From Tetrapyrgos nigripes (taxonomy: Eukaryota > Basidiomycota > Agaricomycetes > Agaricales > Campanellaceae), in contig JAACJM010000188.1 of the NCBI GenBank assembly GCA_013368315.1, forward strand, positions 62,001 to 126,000: DNA of 64,000 bases. The letters run 5' to 3'. The translations under genes and the position numbers were made by a program. Below, in pieces: positions 34,959-45,903 of this stretch. How positions within the stretch are numbered: position 1 is the first letter of the stretch; every line of letters starts with the position of its first letter. The notes beneath the pieces are model-generated. The model was not told the origin of the DNA and made no database searches. It saw nothing but the letters and a program-made list of their open reading frames with translations.

Positions 34959-36115
34959 TTAGAGCATACATCTGCCTTTCTCTACAATTTCCAACATTTT
35001 CAAGTGAAAGAATGGGTCCAAAGGCGGCATCCAAGCCTTGCTATCACTCTTTTTCAGCTGCTTTATCTTTCCATCAGCTTCGTCTCGCTCAAACATCCCG
35101 ACAGATAGCCCATCCATATCCAACACAAAAGCTAAACCAAAGACATGCGGATAATCTGCTTCGTGATCGTTCATGTACTGGATAAGCTGCTTTTGAGCTG
35201 ATAGTTTATGGTTCAGTTTGTTCTCAACAATAATGACCATATGATCGCGGACAGGGCGAAGCAAGGAAGTGATGAAGTCAGGTCTGCGAATAGCCCCGTT
35301 GTCTACTGCACGATCTAGTTCATCGACGTGAATTTCAACTGAAGACGGACCATCTCCTTTTGGCAAAAGAGACACAACCTGGCCTGTCTCGTAAGAAGTG
35401 TCCTCTCCCTCAGCCTCCGATGACCCAGAGATTGGAGTGCTTGACCTTTGCGCTGCAAAGTCAAGTTCGCTAACTTCAAAGGACCCATCATAGACAGCCG
35501 TCATAGACCATTCTGCTTGGGTCTGAACTGCCTTGACATCGCTTGTAGGCAAGCGATAAGTCGCCTGCGGCCCATGCAAATAGTCTTCATCGACTGGAAG
35601 GTACCAGTTGAGAATACCGTTCCCCAGAGCATCCGCAGTCGACTCGAATCGGTTGACGTCCGAACCTTTTTTTGCTTTCTCCAAGCGGTCTTTGAGTATG
35701 CCAGATATTGGTTCCGGCTCGAAAATGTCCTTCCTCAACGTGAGTTTAGAGCATAGAGAAGGATATGATTCATACTCTTTCTGCCAAGTCCATGAGGCTT
35801 TGCTTAATAACCTGCAGTTTACAGCTTCGGGCCAAATCTTTGCTCTTTAGATCCTTCGTGAGGCCCTAGCGCCTTCGAGTCAGCAGAGCTGAGAGGCGGG
35901 TATTTACTCACATCAATGACTTCCTGGATTGCAGTGCACTCCTTAAGAATCCGCTGAATAATAGTGGGCTTATGCATCTCGGAGACAAAGGGAGCTTGAC
36001 TGAGCTTGAGGGTAGACAAGTGAGCTGGCCATCGATTTCGCTCAAACTTGCCACTTGCACGTTGCAGTGACGCAAATATAACGGGCCAGGGTAACCGGTT
36101 CAAAGACAACGTCAT
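34959..36115 (-). CDS. PD-(D/E)XK nuclease-like protein (module B, large gene)
   Basis: join(34959..35837, 35912..36115), 360 aa; the 74 bp phase-0 intron starts GTGAGT. The C-terminal third has RRPDF (Pro254-Asp255), VIIVENK (Glu273, Lys275) and QLIQYM with Gln285-x3-Tyr289, the PD...ExK...QxxxY pattern of RecB/Cas4-like nuclease folds. Before it are WSMTAVYDG and an acidic Ser-rich linker (SGSSEAEGEDTS). The gene at 44130 has the same motifs at almost identical residue numbers (253-254, 273/275, 285/289) although the proteins are otherwise well diverged. The ATG at 36115 is only 29 bp from the ATG of the divergent small gene. Substrate and cellular role unknown. Confidence 0.8.
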
Positions 36116-36144
36116 TTTATCACGTGTGTTGAAAACCAACTTTC
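36116..36144. promoter_or_regulatory. 29-bp divergent spacer with CACGTG box (module B)
   Basis: The whole distance between the two start codons is 29 bp and holds CACGTG at 36121-36126 followed by TGTTGA. The spacer of module C has CACGTGATGTTGA. CACGTG is a bHLH-type binding palindrome; regulation of both genes by it is inferred. Confidence 0.45.
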
Positions 36145-36624
36145 ATGGCCTCGCAGTCTCCCATACCTTTCATCGTTGGTCTAGCTCTAACTCGTGAGCA
36201 GCTTGACCTGCTTGCAAGAAATCGACTCGGAAATGATGTTGTCGATAGCACCAACTGCGGTGACGCCGCGTACGCCATGGAACTCTATTGGGACGCCAAC
36301 GGCATCCACCAGATAATTCTCGACCTCGATGACGCCCCGTATCGCTACTTCTACGTTGTGGACGTCTTTCCTTCCTTCAATGGCACTCCTCCACAAGCAC
36401 AGGTCAATTATAAATCCCTCAAAAAGCACCGGGATGATCTCGGAGAGGCTTGGAACAGTGTAAAGTTGCTGAGTCGACGGTGGCCTAAAGATATGCCTGG
36501 TGCGTTCCAATTCGCTATTTCCTCGTCATTTAAGAGCTAATCCTGTGCAGAACCCGAGTGGCTCTATCCCAAAATGCATGCAGCAATTGAGCGGATGCAA
36601 GCTGCGAGGAAGCGTTATCAGTAA
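36145..36624 (+). CDS. Small partner protein of module B
   Basis: join(36145..36499, 36551..36624), 142 aa. N-terminus PFIVGLALTREQLDLLAR, middle YRYFYVVDVFPSFNG, C-terminus after the 51 bp intron EPEWLYPKMHAAIERMQAARKRYQ. The gene at 45383 has the same order, the same phase-1 intron placed just before EPEWLYPKM, and a similar length (152 aa). No signal peptide or membrane segment; the basic helical tail could bind nucleic acid or a partner protein. Family unknown to me. Confidence 0.75.
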
Positions 36625-37799
36625 TTCTCGGTATGCCTTTGTATCTCCTCTCATAGAACAGTCTTGACACCGCACATTCTGCAAACATGTTCTTAGTGGT
36701 TTCTTGTGACTGGGATATACTATATTGCCATCTTATGTCGTAGTTTTTTTTTATGGATTCGACCCTTTTCACTGGCTTCTCTCCTCCAAGAGGTGTTGAA
36801 CCAACCGGCCACCACTAGTTGACGTTGAAAGAAAGGACATTGTCTCCTATACCCAAGTAAGAACCATTGCCGCCTATGTCTATTGGCCCTCCGCATGTTT
36901 CAAGGCCTTCCGGAAGATCAAGAAGACAAAGGGAGACTCGCTCATTCTCGGTAGATACAACGGTCTACATCAAGCTTTGCCTAGTCCAATCCTTCATGCA
37001 GGGATATTCCTTCAATCATCTCCAGCAGCTGGGAAGCACCCACCAACATACCTTAGTCACGATATCAACTGACCAGGCTCCGTCTTCTCTGTTCAACTAA
37101 AAGCTCTGTTGGTTATGAATGGACTTGGAGTAGAGGGTTTCAAATTTCTTTTCTTCCTACCTATCTTCATCTCCGTTGCTTTTGTCTCTGCCTGTTCTCT
37201 TCTCTTCTTCTTTTTCTTCTTTTCCCCAGTTTCGTTCTTTCTTTCCATTTCTATTTTCTCTCCTCGCAACTTAGGGTTATCTCCGCCGTATTTACTGTAA
37301 TACTACGTCCACTTTGACGACGGATCTCCGAGTCATGAAATGCAATAGGTTACACAACCTCGTGCGAGATTCGGATTGAGTACTATTCCTTCATAAAACC
37401 GAGAGCACACCGCTCTCAAACTGTCGACTTCCAGACCCCGGAAATCCGGGGAGTAGTCTCATGAGAATTATCAACCGGCGCACATTTTTGTTCTTCAACT
37501 TCGACTTTGCTCACTCAACCACACTTAATTTTCTATGCCTCTGACTCTCTCCCTCCTCAAAATCATTTCAAATCCTTTCAGATCTTCAAGTACACATCTG
37601 CTGACTGAAACGTCAAGTCCTCACGTTTACAAAAAGTTACAACATCTCAACTTCCAAGTTGCTTCCAAGTCTCCCCGGGCCTCAAATCACTACTCTTATT
37701 TTTTCTTCCCCTGGTCATACGAGGGCTCATCTTTCATTCCAAAAACCTAACAAGCTGATTAAGATATCCCTAAGTCTTTATATGTAACTGCTGGCGCTA
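36625..37799. other. Intergenic, no gene recognised
   Basis: Downstream of module B. Contains a pyrimidine-rich tract at 37140-37260 (TTCTTC-type) and short unsupported open frames. Confidence 0.4.
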
Positions 37800-40368
37800 T
37801 ATGCATACCCGCCTTTTTGGCACCTACGGAGTCACATTGGTTTGTGACCGTCATGTCACAAACTCTTCCTTCAACCACCATCCTCTCCGCACTCATCCAG
37901 TCAAACTTGGCCCAACGGCGCAGCAAAGCTATGTTATATTGCTATTGGATCTCTGATGAGCTCTTTCAGCTTTTACTCCTCTTCTATCGTTGTTGCGACA
38001 TGCCTGGACGCGGGAGTATGCAGCAACGACCCTGGGGCAGCAGAAAGTCGTTCAGGCGTGCTGCAATGATGTTAGTCCCTGCTTTACTTTCTTTCCTTTT
38101 GTTTATATCTCTCATACTCGCCTTTGGTTCTCTTGCAAGACCTCCGTTCTCCAGACACATCACGGCAAGACCAGGTACGCCTACTCTATGCACCATTCAG
38201 TCATACATTCGTCTAACGAAGTAGTATTCTCAGTTCATCTTGTTGATTGTCGCAGAAGAGCCATGATTGCCTCGTCTAGATGGGTTAGGTATGTTATCTC
38301 TCAAATATTCATTCCGAACTGCTCAAATAATTCTTGTTTTTTGCAGCTCTTTTGATGATAGGGCTTAGACTGGGTCTGGAATAAGAGGGGAGGTTATGCG
38401 GGTTCTCTGGAGCATCAGAATGAGGGAGATAGAGCTCGTCTTCATTTCAAGGTGCGTCATAGTGATTATGTTCCGTCGCCCTTTGTTAACACCGCATTCT
38501 CCCGAACGCCAACCTTCCTTTCCTACCCACACTCAGCTTTCCAGGGGTTTTCGACCCTTCCGAATGCGAATATTCACTTCACTCAGTGCCTAAACCCCGT
38601 CCTCATTCCCAATCAACCACTTCAAACACGTCGCGCATTTCGGGCCTCCTCGACTTCAACCAGTTCCCGACCTTTCCTGGCCTTTACCTGACATGTATCT
38701 GGGTCTTTCAAACCGTCGCTTTCAAGACATCTACTCCCCTTCCTGCCCCACCATCTGCTCTGGACCCAGTTCTACCTATCCGCCCGTCCCGCTTCCTCTA
38801 CCTTCTAAAACCCCTCCGCTTCACCTCAGACAATTACTTTTGACTCGTCTGTGTCCAAATATGCGCTCTGTTACTCGCCCAGCTTCCATCATCCCCGTCA
38901 TGAGGTACCCATCCCGTTTTCCTCCTTTGCCCTCAAACCTCCTCAACCGATATTTACCCTCCCACTTGTCACTTGATGCCATCTTGCTGCTTTGTTCCAG
39001 CCCCATATTTCTTTCGGTCATCTCATTGAGCATACATATTACCCAATCCCATTTGTTTCCGACCTTCGAGTCTTGTCACTAGCTGCGTTGTTAGTCCTTC
39101 CGTCAACCACCAAGCTCTCTTCTCAAAGTACCTTACTGTCTATTACACGTATGTTCGTCAAATGTAGTACTAAGTCTCAGAATTTAGCCATTTGTCCACT
39201 CCTTGCCACGAATCAGGTCTTTAAGTCGAGGATGCCGAATCCGTGTGACTGTCTCACGCGTCGGTCTCACGCTTTCACTTCAACCACCACCACTGCTCCT
39301 CTCCACTTGCTCTCCACTCATTTTGCAGCCTTTGCAGGACTGCAAATGTTGCGAAACGCACTCGAACAGTGCCTAGGAGAATTTATGAGCTCTCCGTCTT
39401 CCCGTTGATGTGTGCTGCCGGTCCTTTCTGGCAAAACGTCTCGATACTATCTGCAGCCGAGCAGACTTCTACCACTTCCATCTCAACGATTTCGGAGTCG
39501 CTCTACTCGTATACGAGTCTTCCTTTTCTTCTCTCTTTTCTTCTCTTATTGAAGAGATAAGAGAAAAGAAAGGCTAACAGGCATTATCGTGGTCGTGGGT
39601 TCATCCAATCAACGTCTCAACGTGAACGAGAATCTTTGTTCTTTTGGTTCATTTTACGTGCTATCTGCCTCGAGTGTCCGCCTTCAATCTATAGTTCATC
39701 ATACAGCGGCGTCGTCATCATCACCCTTCGCTTCCCGCCGTCGGCTAGCTACAAGGGGTGCATCTTCTCGGAACTCTCATCTGGTATCTTACATCCTGTC
39801 CCTCGGCCATCAAGCCACCCGAACAACTTCCTACACTAGCCGTCGACATGAGAAGACAACATACCCTACCTTTCCATTAGAAAGGACGAGTATGTGCATT
39901 ACGGTGATATGTACCCCCGTGCTTTTCTCTTATATCAGACTGACTGAGACTTCTCGTGGCTTAGACTCCGCTCCCTCCTCTGCTATGAGCCAGCCTCTAG
40001 GCCTCTCCCGCCCAACCTCTTGGAACTTTCTCTCATCCTATCACGCATCCGGTCTTGATGCCATAAATGTTGCATACTATTACCCTTGGCAACAAGTCAC
40101 CATATGTCCATCTCAAGAGTTATTACTTGGGGTTGTTCAATCGGAAGAGCCAGTGTTGGGAAAGAGTTGAGGATGGTACTCGGTAGATGATATCCCTTGT
40201 TCCTTGGACGCGTACGGTTTCATCTACTTCTTTCCTTTTTCGTCCATTTTCCCTCTGTATCCCATATTTCAGACCCCACCTCCCTCGTTTCTTTTTGCCT
40301 CAGCATCCACGTCACATTATACTAAACAAGTCCCACTATGACCATTGTGGGTCCCCCATTAATTTATA
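37800..40368. repeat. Dispersed element R1, copy Z
   Basis: Carries the R1 hairpin block at 37988-38067 and the R1 end motif CCCACTATGACCATTGTGGG plus AT-rich tail at 40328-40368. The interior is more diverged from copies X and Y. A segment at 37840-37900 (GTGACCGTCATGTCACAAAC) has a relative at 41821-41850. A hairpin with arms CTTCTCTTAT / ATAAGAGAA lies near 39533-39570. No gene recognised; the left boundary is uncertain. Confidence 0.4.
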
Positions 40369-43270
40369 CTGTCTGCACTTCTGGGTCGAGGCTGCACATC
40401 GAAAAACACCGAAACGGCGAAGCTAGAGGTCATCGTGCAGGAAACAGAGGTCGGGGTCGGAGAGGGGACGACAAAGGCTCCGAAATGAGCCCAATACCTC
40501 GGGGAACGACAGTCGTGACCCGACGGACCCATCGTCGCGTGGAAGATATGGGTAGCAAGTGCAGAAGCTGGCTCACCTTACTTGACTTTTCTTCGCATTC
40601 TGACCATCATCACCGCTCGAATTACTGAACTGCAAGGGCGTGTCCGAAGTTCATGAGGATCAGCTGGACATCTTTACGGCTAGACGCATTGCGTACACTT
40701 ACGGAACATTCGCAATGTGAAAGCTCGGAGAGACAATCGACGAACGGTGAACTGTAGTCCCCGAGGTATTGGCGCGACATATGACGATGACCAAGACTTA
40801 CTGTCGAAGCTCGAGTGTATATTGATTCAACGTTCACTGCAAGTTTCAGAGCATTATCAGACTTGAAGAATCGTATCGCCATGGGCGTATGAAGAAAACC
40901 GGCAAACCTAAGGTTGATCGTCCTCGATCAACAGTTAATCTGACGAGCTGAACTACTTTGGATAATCTTGTACGTTATCTTGAAGCGTTGGATACTCATT
41001 ATCCGCAGAAGACATTGATCAGTCTACATATTTGAAGATACCATTACCACGACAGTGCTTTGGATTTGCAGCAGTACTTTGTGGCACTTCGTTGATATGT
41101 ACCATGGGACTTGCTAATTGTTCTCTACCTCGGAGGTGAGTTAGTGTCGCAACTCTGAGCTTCCATGTTAATTGTCATTGACATCGCCAACGCGTTGCAG
41201 TGGCGAATCTCGTCGTGAGATCTTGGAAATCGCAGATATGCAGAAATAGTGCGTTAACATCTTCCTTCGTGGTGAAGCAATTTTCTTGACTCGTTCTTTC
41301 CCATATGCATTTGTTTCACTTATACAATGAGTGAGTTAACCTCTTCCTTTGTGGCAACAGTCCTTTGAAACGATTTTCATGTTCTTTCTTACTATACTAT
41401 GCTTCTGTCTTACTTACTATTCTAACGATTCATTGAGAGTTGACAGCAAGTGAGTCTGCGTCGCCACTGGGTCGCTATGCATGAATACGCGTCCTGTGGC
41501 CGCGGGCAATTATCTGAAATTGTTCGTCCCTGTATTGTTGACTAGCGGATACTGGTTTGGAATCGGGTGGTGTACTGACTCAACCCATTCTTTTTCTGGA
41601 TGATCCTCGAGGCTCGAGCTTGAGCGGAACTCGTTATTTAGGAAAAACTAGGGAGCGTTAAGTCTGCATGATACGTCCTCATAATTGCCTCGATCGATGC
41701 GTCGAGATCATGTAACCCTAAATCCTATCTATATTTTCTATGCGACATAGAGCTATGTCGTGCCTCCCATGGAGGTAGTTCTCACCGACTCCTTCATTCT
41801 CACCTGTATTCCCGCTAACTGTGACGGTCACGTCACAACCTCTCTTGTTTCCAAACCGCCATCATCTCTGTGTCTAACGCCGCCTCCTCTATCCGTTCCT
41901 TACCTTCCTCAATATGAATTTCAAAGCTAAAGTTCATTTATTTTCAGTTGTTTGGAAATGGCGCTGACGAATCGATTTGCTTTTACAGTAAATCACTTTT
42001 TGGACGGGCGATCGGGTCTTCTGGTGAGTAAAGGCGTGACGATTTTTCAGTTTTATGCTCTGACTCGAACGATCTTTATTATTAAGTATAGCATATTATA
42101 TCTTTTATTCTGACTTTGGAAGCAGTGAGTGCTTTTTTGCTACCATCATCTCGAGACTCCTTGTCTCCTTGCTACTCGTGCTGGTCGCAGAATCATACGA
42201 CCTGAATCGAACAAGGTAGCGGCTTGGAGACAGTTATAATACCTCACTAGCCATTTTGTTTGCAGGTATAGTACTAGGCCAATACCGAGGGTTTAGGTGG
42301 AGGGTTTGGGTAGGCGTTGTGAATGGTGGTTTGTGGGGTTATGAGGGGGTCCACTGTCCAGGTAAGTAGCATTACTACAATTTCATTTCCTTCTGAGTAA
42401 TCTTCTAATTTTTTTTTCTTTGCAGACCTACGGATCTTTTACTGACTGCCTCCCCACTTCCTCCCCTGCTCGCTTCCCGACGACGATCGCTCCCGTCTCC
42501 TCTTTCAAGTTCTCACTCGCATTTTCTGGTAGGTGACGGATTAGGCATGGGCAGGGCGTAGGATGATGGTTAGACGGCTCGGTTAGGGTCTAGGGACTAG
42601 ACATGGACCCGTTTAGGTCTAGTGGGCACTTGGGATTTGGATTTGGATTGAAAGGTGTGTCGCCGCTGCATGTTTTCTTTTTGGTTTTCCATCCTGATGT
42701 TGAGTTCATTAAAGTTCCGGTCTTGACACCCCCGATGTGGTTTTTGATGCCCCCTCCCACCCTTTTTCCCTAGTCCCCGCTTTCTCCAAATCCTCTCCCC
42801 TGCTTTCCTCTTTGGAGCTCTTGGCTGGTTCAGGCCCTACGAACTCTAAGCCGTCTCGAATTTGCCTACCGCATCAGGACAACGCTCCTACCGGTTGTCC
42901 GGCGGCTTTTTGCGCATAGTCACTCGGTTTGATGGGATAGGAACTGGGGCAGGGTTAAATAGGCTGTAGTACAATACTAATGTAATGTAATACTCGGAAT
43001 AACAAATCTTTTTATACGTTGATGTTTACAACATTACAACGAATCTCTAAACTTTGTGTTTAAAGATTCTGTCAAGAAGTATCGGGCACAAGTTCTCAGT
43101 CTCGCTCTGAAAATCGTGTTCTACATTCTCCATCTATCTATCTAACTCCAATGTTTCTGATGGAGTCAGGAGGTATATCTATCTAGGGATAGAATGGTGA
43201 ACCCCCGTCGTGAGGGCCATTTTGACGGCTAGCGTAACTATAAAATCCCTGTAATATCTGTTCCTGAAGC
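40369..43270. other. Intergenic, no gene recognised
   Basis: Short unsupported open frames (one of 86 codons, minus, 40622-40882). GTGACGGTCACGTCACAAC at 41821 resembles part of R1 copy Z. G-rich stretches at 42290-42350 and 42560-42660. Nothing else recognised. Confidence 0.4.
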
Positions 43271-43279
43271 GACGGGAAA

Positions 43280-43905
43280 AAGAATTGTGCGCATGATGTC
43301 CGTTCTCAATGCTATCCTCGTCTCACTGAATCTCCTTGGACGCGTAAAAATGTTTATCTACTCAAGTCAGTTCTCAATGCTAGAAAATATGTATCTACTA
43401 TCCTCGTCTCACCGCATTTTCTTGGACGCAGGAAAGTGTTTATTGCATCATTCTCAACGCTAGAAAATAATGTATCTACCGTCGTCGTCTCACTGCATTT
43501 TCTTGGACGCGGGAAAATGTTGATCTCCAAATCCCTACGTCCATCCTCCCTGCGTGATGCTTATTCAAGTCAGCTTCGGCAAGAATTGTGCACATGATGT
43601 CATTGCATCGTTCTCAAAAAATATGTATCTACTATCCTCGTCTCACCGCATTTTCTTGGACGCGGGAAAGTGTTTATTGCATCGTTCTCAACGCTACAAA
43701 ATATGTATCTACCATCGCCGTCTCACTGCATTTTCTTGGACGCGAAAAAATAAATGTTGATCTCCAAATCCCTACGTCCATCCTCCCTCCGTGATGCTTA
43801 CTCAAGTCAGCTCCAGTAAAATATCTATCTACTGTCCTCGTCCCACCGCATCTCCTTGGACGCGTAAAATTGTTTATCTACTCAAGTCAGCTTCGGCACA
43901 CCAAG
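43280..43905. repeat. ~100-bp imperfect tandem repeat (TTCTTGGACGCG units)
   Basis: Five to six copies of a segment with GTATCTACTRTCCTCGTCTCA, CCGCATTTTCTTGGACGCG and GTTTATTGCATCGTTCTCAA-like parts (about 43310, 43390, 43470, 43625, 43705, 43825). Unit spacing varies from about 80 to 150 bp. GAAGATCAAGTCAGCTTCGGCA-like ends also recur. Non-coding. Confidence 0.75.
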
Positions 43906-44129
43906 CACAGTGCTGGATTGAGCAACAATGGGAGCGTGAGCTGCTGGGCTTCCCAAAATAGGAGGGAAGATTTTTGATCCGTAGGGAGTTTGATCAGTTA
44001 TAACTTATAACTTGTTAGTTGGAAGAATGAGGTGGAAATCGAACGGGAGTACACAGCATCGTCATGGTGCCACTTCAGGCGGGATAGTAATCTTTTGTTC
44101 TGCATGTAATGCTCTTCGTATACATACTG
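43906..44129. other. Intergenic
   Basis: Short region downstream of nuclease module C; nothing recognised. Confidence 0.4.
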
Positions 44130-45296
44130 TCAATTATCACCACGATCCCTCAATGCCTGCTCGACTACTTCAACCACCTGCCTGTGCACAAACTCATCTA
44201 GCGGTGAAAACCAAATTTCCCTTTTCGCTCCAGACCTTTCCTCTAACTGCTCAACTTGCTCATTCTCAGAGCGTCGGAGAAGTGCAACACGCAACCCTTT
44301 CCTATCCAGGACGAATGCCATTCCTAGTATTGGTTGGCTGTCTCCTGTGTAAAGATCCTTCATATATTGCTGCAGCTGGCGCTTCGCCTTTCCTTTGTTC
44401 CTGATTTTGTCTTCGACAACGATAATGGCTTTTTTGGTGCCATCCCACATCTGTAATGTGACCACAAAGTCTGGCCTGCCTACAATTCTCGACTTTGGGT
44501 CTACTGCGCGGCCAAGGCTGTCAAATACAAACTGGACGAATGTTGACTGGTCTCCGAGAGGAAGATCATCAACGATCTGCTTCTTTGACTGGGGTGTATC
44601 AGAGAGTTGTGAAAGGCGAGGCCAGACAACTGGCTGGCTTAATGGGAGGGGATCAAGGCCAAAGGGAGGGAGAGCGCGTGTACGAGATGGACTAGTCAGG
44701 ACAGAGCTTGAAGATGAACAGGGGCGAGGGGGTGTGCTGGTCACAGGGCGCAGTGCAAACTCCTGCTCAAAATCTCCTAGCAGCCCTTCAGATTCTGAGG
44801 AGTCTGACTCCGGATCTACAGCATACATGGACCAATCATACATCTCCTTCAAACTCTTGAGATCTTTAGTCGGTGGCTGATAGGACCATTGTGGGCAAAC
44901 TCGGAACCCACGATAGGTGAGACAGTACGAGCTGAGATATCCATTGATGATAGAGTCGAGCTCGCTTTCATACTTTATTTGGCCATCTAAAGACCATTTT
45001 TGGTCCGGTTCCCAACGGGCTTGCAAGATCCACTCTTGTAAATAACCACTTGGTGGCTCTAGATCATGTATGCCCTGAATGAATAACAGATTACATTCAA
45101 CTTACATTGAGCAGTAATGATCGGAGGCTTATCTACGTACCTGCTCCGAAAAGGTCTTCAACTCCTTCACTGCATGACCCGAGTTCTGAAGTTGATGATC
45201 AATTGTCATATTACGAAACGAAGAAAGACCAGGATAACCCACTTCGATACGTTTGGCAATTTTTTTCACTATCTCAGCAATACTTGGGATATGCAT
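44130..45296 (-). CDS. PD-(D/E)XK nuclease-like protein (module C, large gene)
   Basis: join(44130..45074, 45141..45296), 388 codons of exon less the stop give 366 aa; the phase-0 intron is 66 bp (GTACGT...TTCAG). The ATG at 45296 is chosen because upstream codons in this frame have no ATG. Motifs: YDWSMYAV (shared with WSMTAV of module B), a Ser/Pro-rich linker, GRPDFVV (Pro253-Asp254), IIVVEDK (Glu273, Lys275) and QLQQYM (Gln285-x3-Tyr289), then LGMAFVLDRKGLRVALL matching FGLAFVLDMDGLSVGMF of module B. It is a paralogue of the 34959 gene by motifs, intron position and length. Metal-dependent nuclease activity is inferred from the fold. Confidence 0.8.
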
Positions 45297-45382
45297 AGTG
45301 AGCGAGAAGATCGATGTCACTTTTGCCTCGAGGCAATCTCTCCAACAAGAGCACGTGATGTTGACACGCTCAATTTGGAACC
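45297..45382. promoter_or_regulatory. 86-bp divergent spacer with CACGTG box (module C)
   Basis: Lies between the ATG at 45296 (minus) and the ATG at 45383 (plus). Contains CACGTG at 45352-45357 followed by ATGTTGACAC, the same context as the module B spacer. Confidence 0.45.
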
Positions 45383-45903
45383 ATGACCTCCTCGAACCCG
45401 GGTCTACCGACCCCTTTCCTTTTTGGCATGGCTCTTACCTTTGCCCAGCTCGACCTGCTAGCAAGACATTACTTTGGAAACGATTTTGTTGACCAAACCT
45501 GTCTGGGCGACCCTGCTTACGCTTTCGACCAGATTTGGGAGGATCGCGGTGTTGACAACTCAATTATCGAAATACCAGCTCATGACGGCTCACTCCGATA
45601 TCTCTACGTTCTGCACGTGCTGTCCTCTTCTGATGGCCAGCCTCCCAAACCCGCTTTCAAGACCCAGCTTCTAACAAAGATATGGTGTAAACTGGGAAAG
45701 CCTGACGTTTGGAAAAATGTCGACGTTGTCTGTACACCGTGGTCTGAGGAACTTGGTATTACAGGTGGGCTTACTTTTGCGGTTCTACCCAATTTTCACT
45801 CAGATCATTCATAACTGGACAATTAGAACCGGAGTGGCTTTACCCAAAGATGTACCAGACTATGCAGAAGTCGGAACAAGGTTTAACAGAGGGGAGAGAT
45901 TGA
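45383..45903 (+). CDS. Small partner protein of module C
   Basis: join(45383..45764, 45827..45903), 152 aa, with a 62 bp phase-1 intron. N-terminus PFLFGMALTFAQLDLLAR, middle LRYLYVLHVLSSSDG, and after the intron EPEWLYPKMYQTMQKSEQG. It aligns end to end with the protein of the 36145 gene: GND(V/F)VD, YAM/YAF and YFYV/YLYV correspond. Function unknown. The shared intron and motif order support real, related genes. Confidence 0.75.

Noticed and set aside
36116..36139. Earlier start of the module B nuclease at 36139
   Set aside because: That codon is TTG; the first ATG in frame is at 36115.
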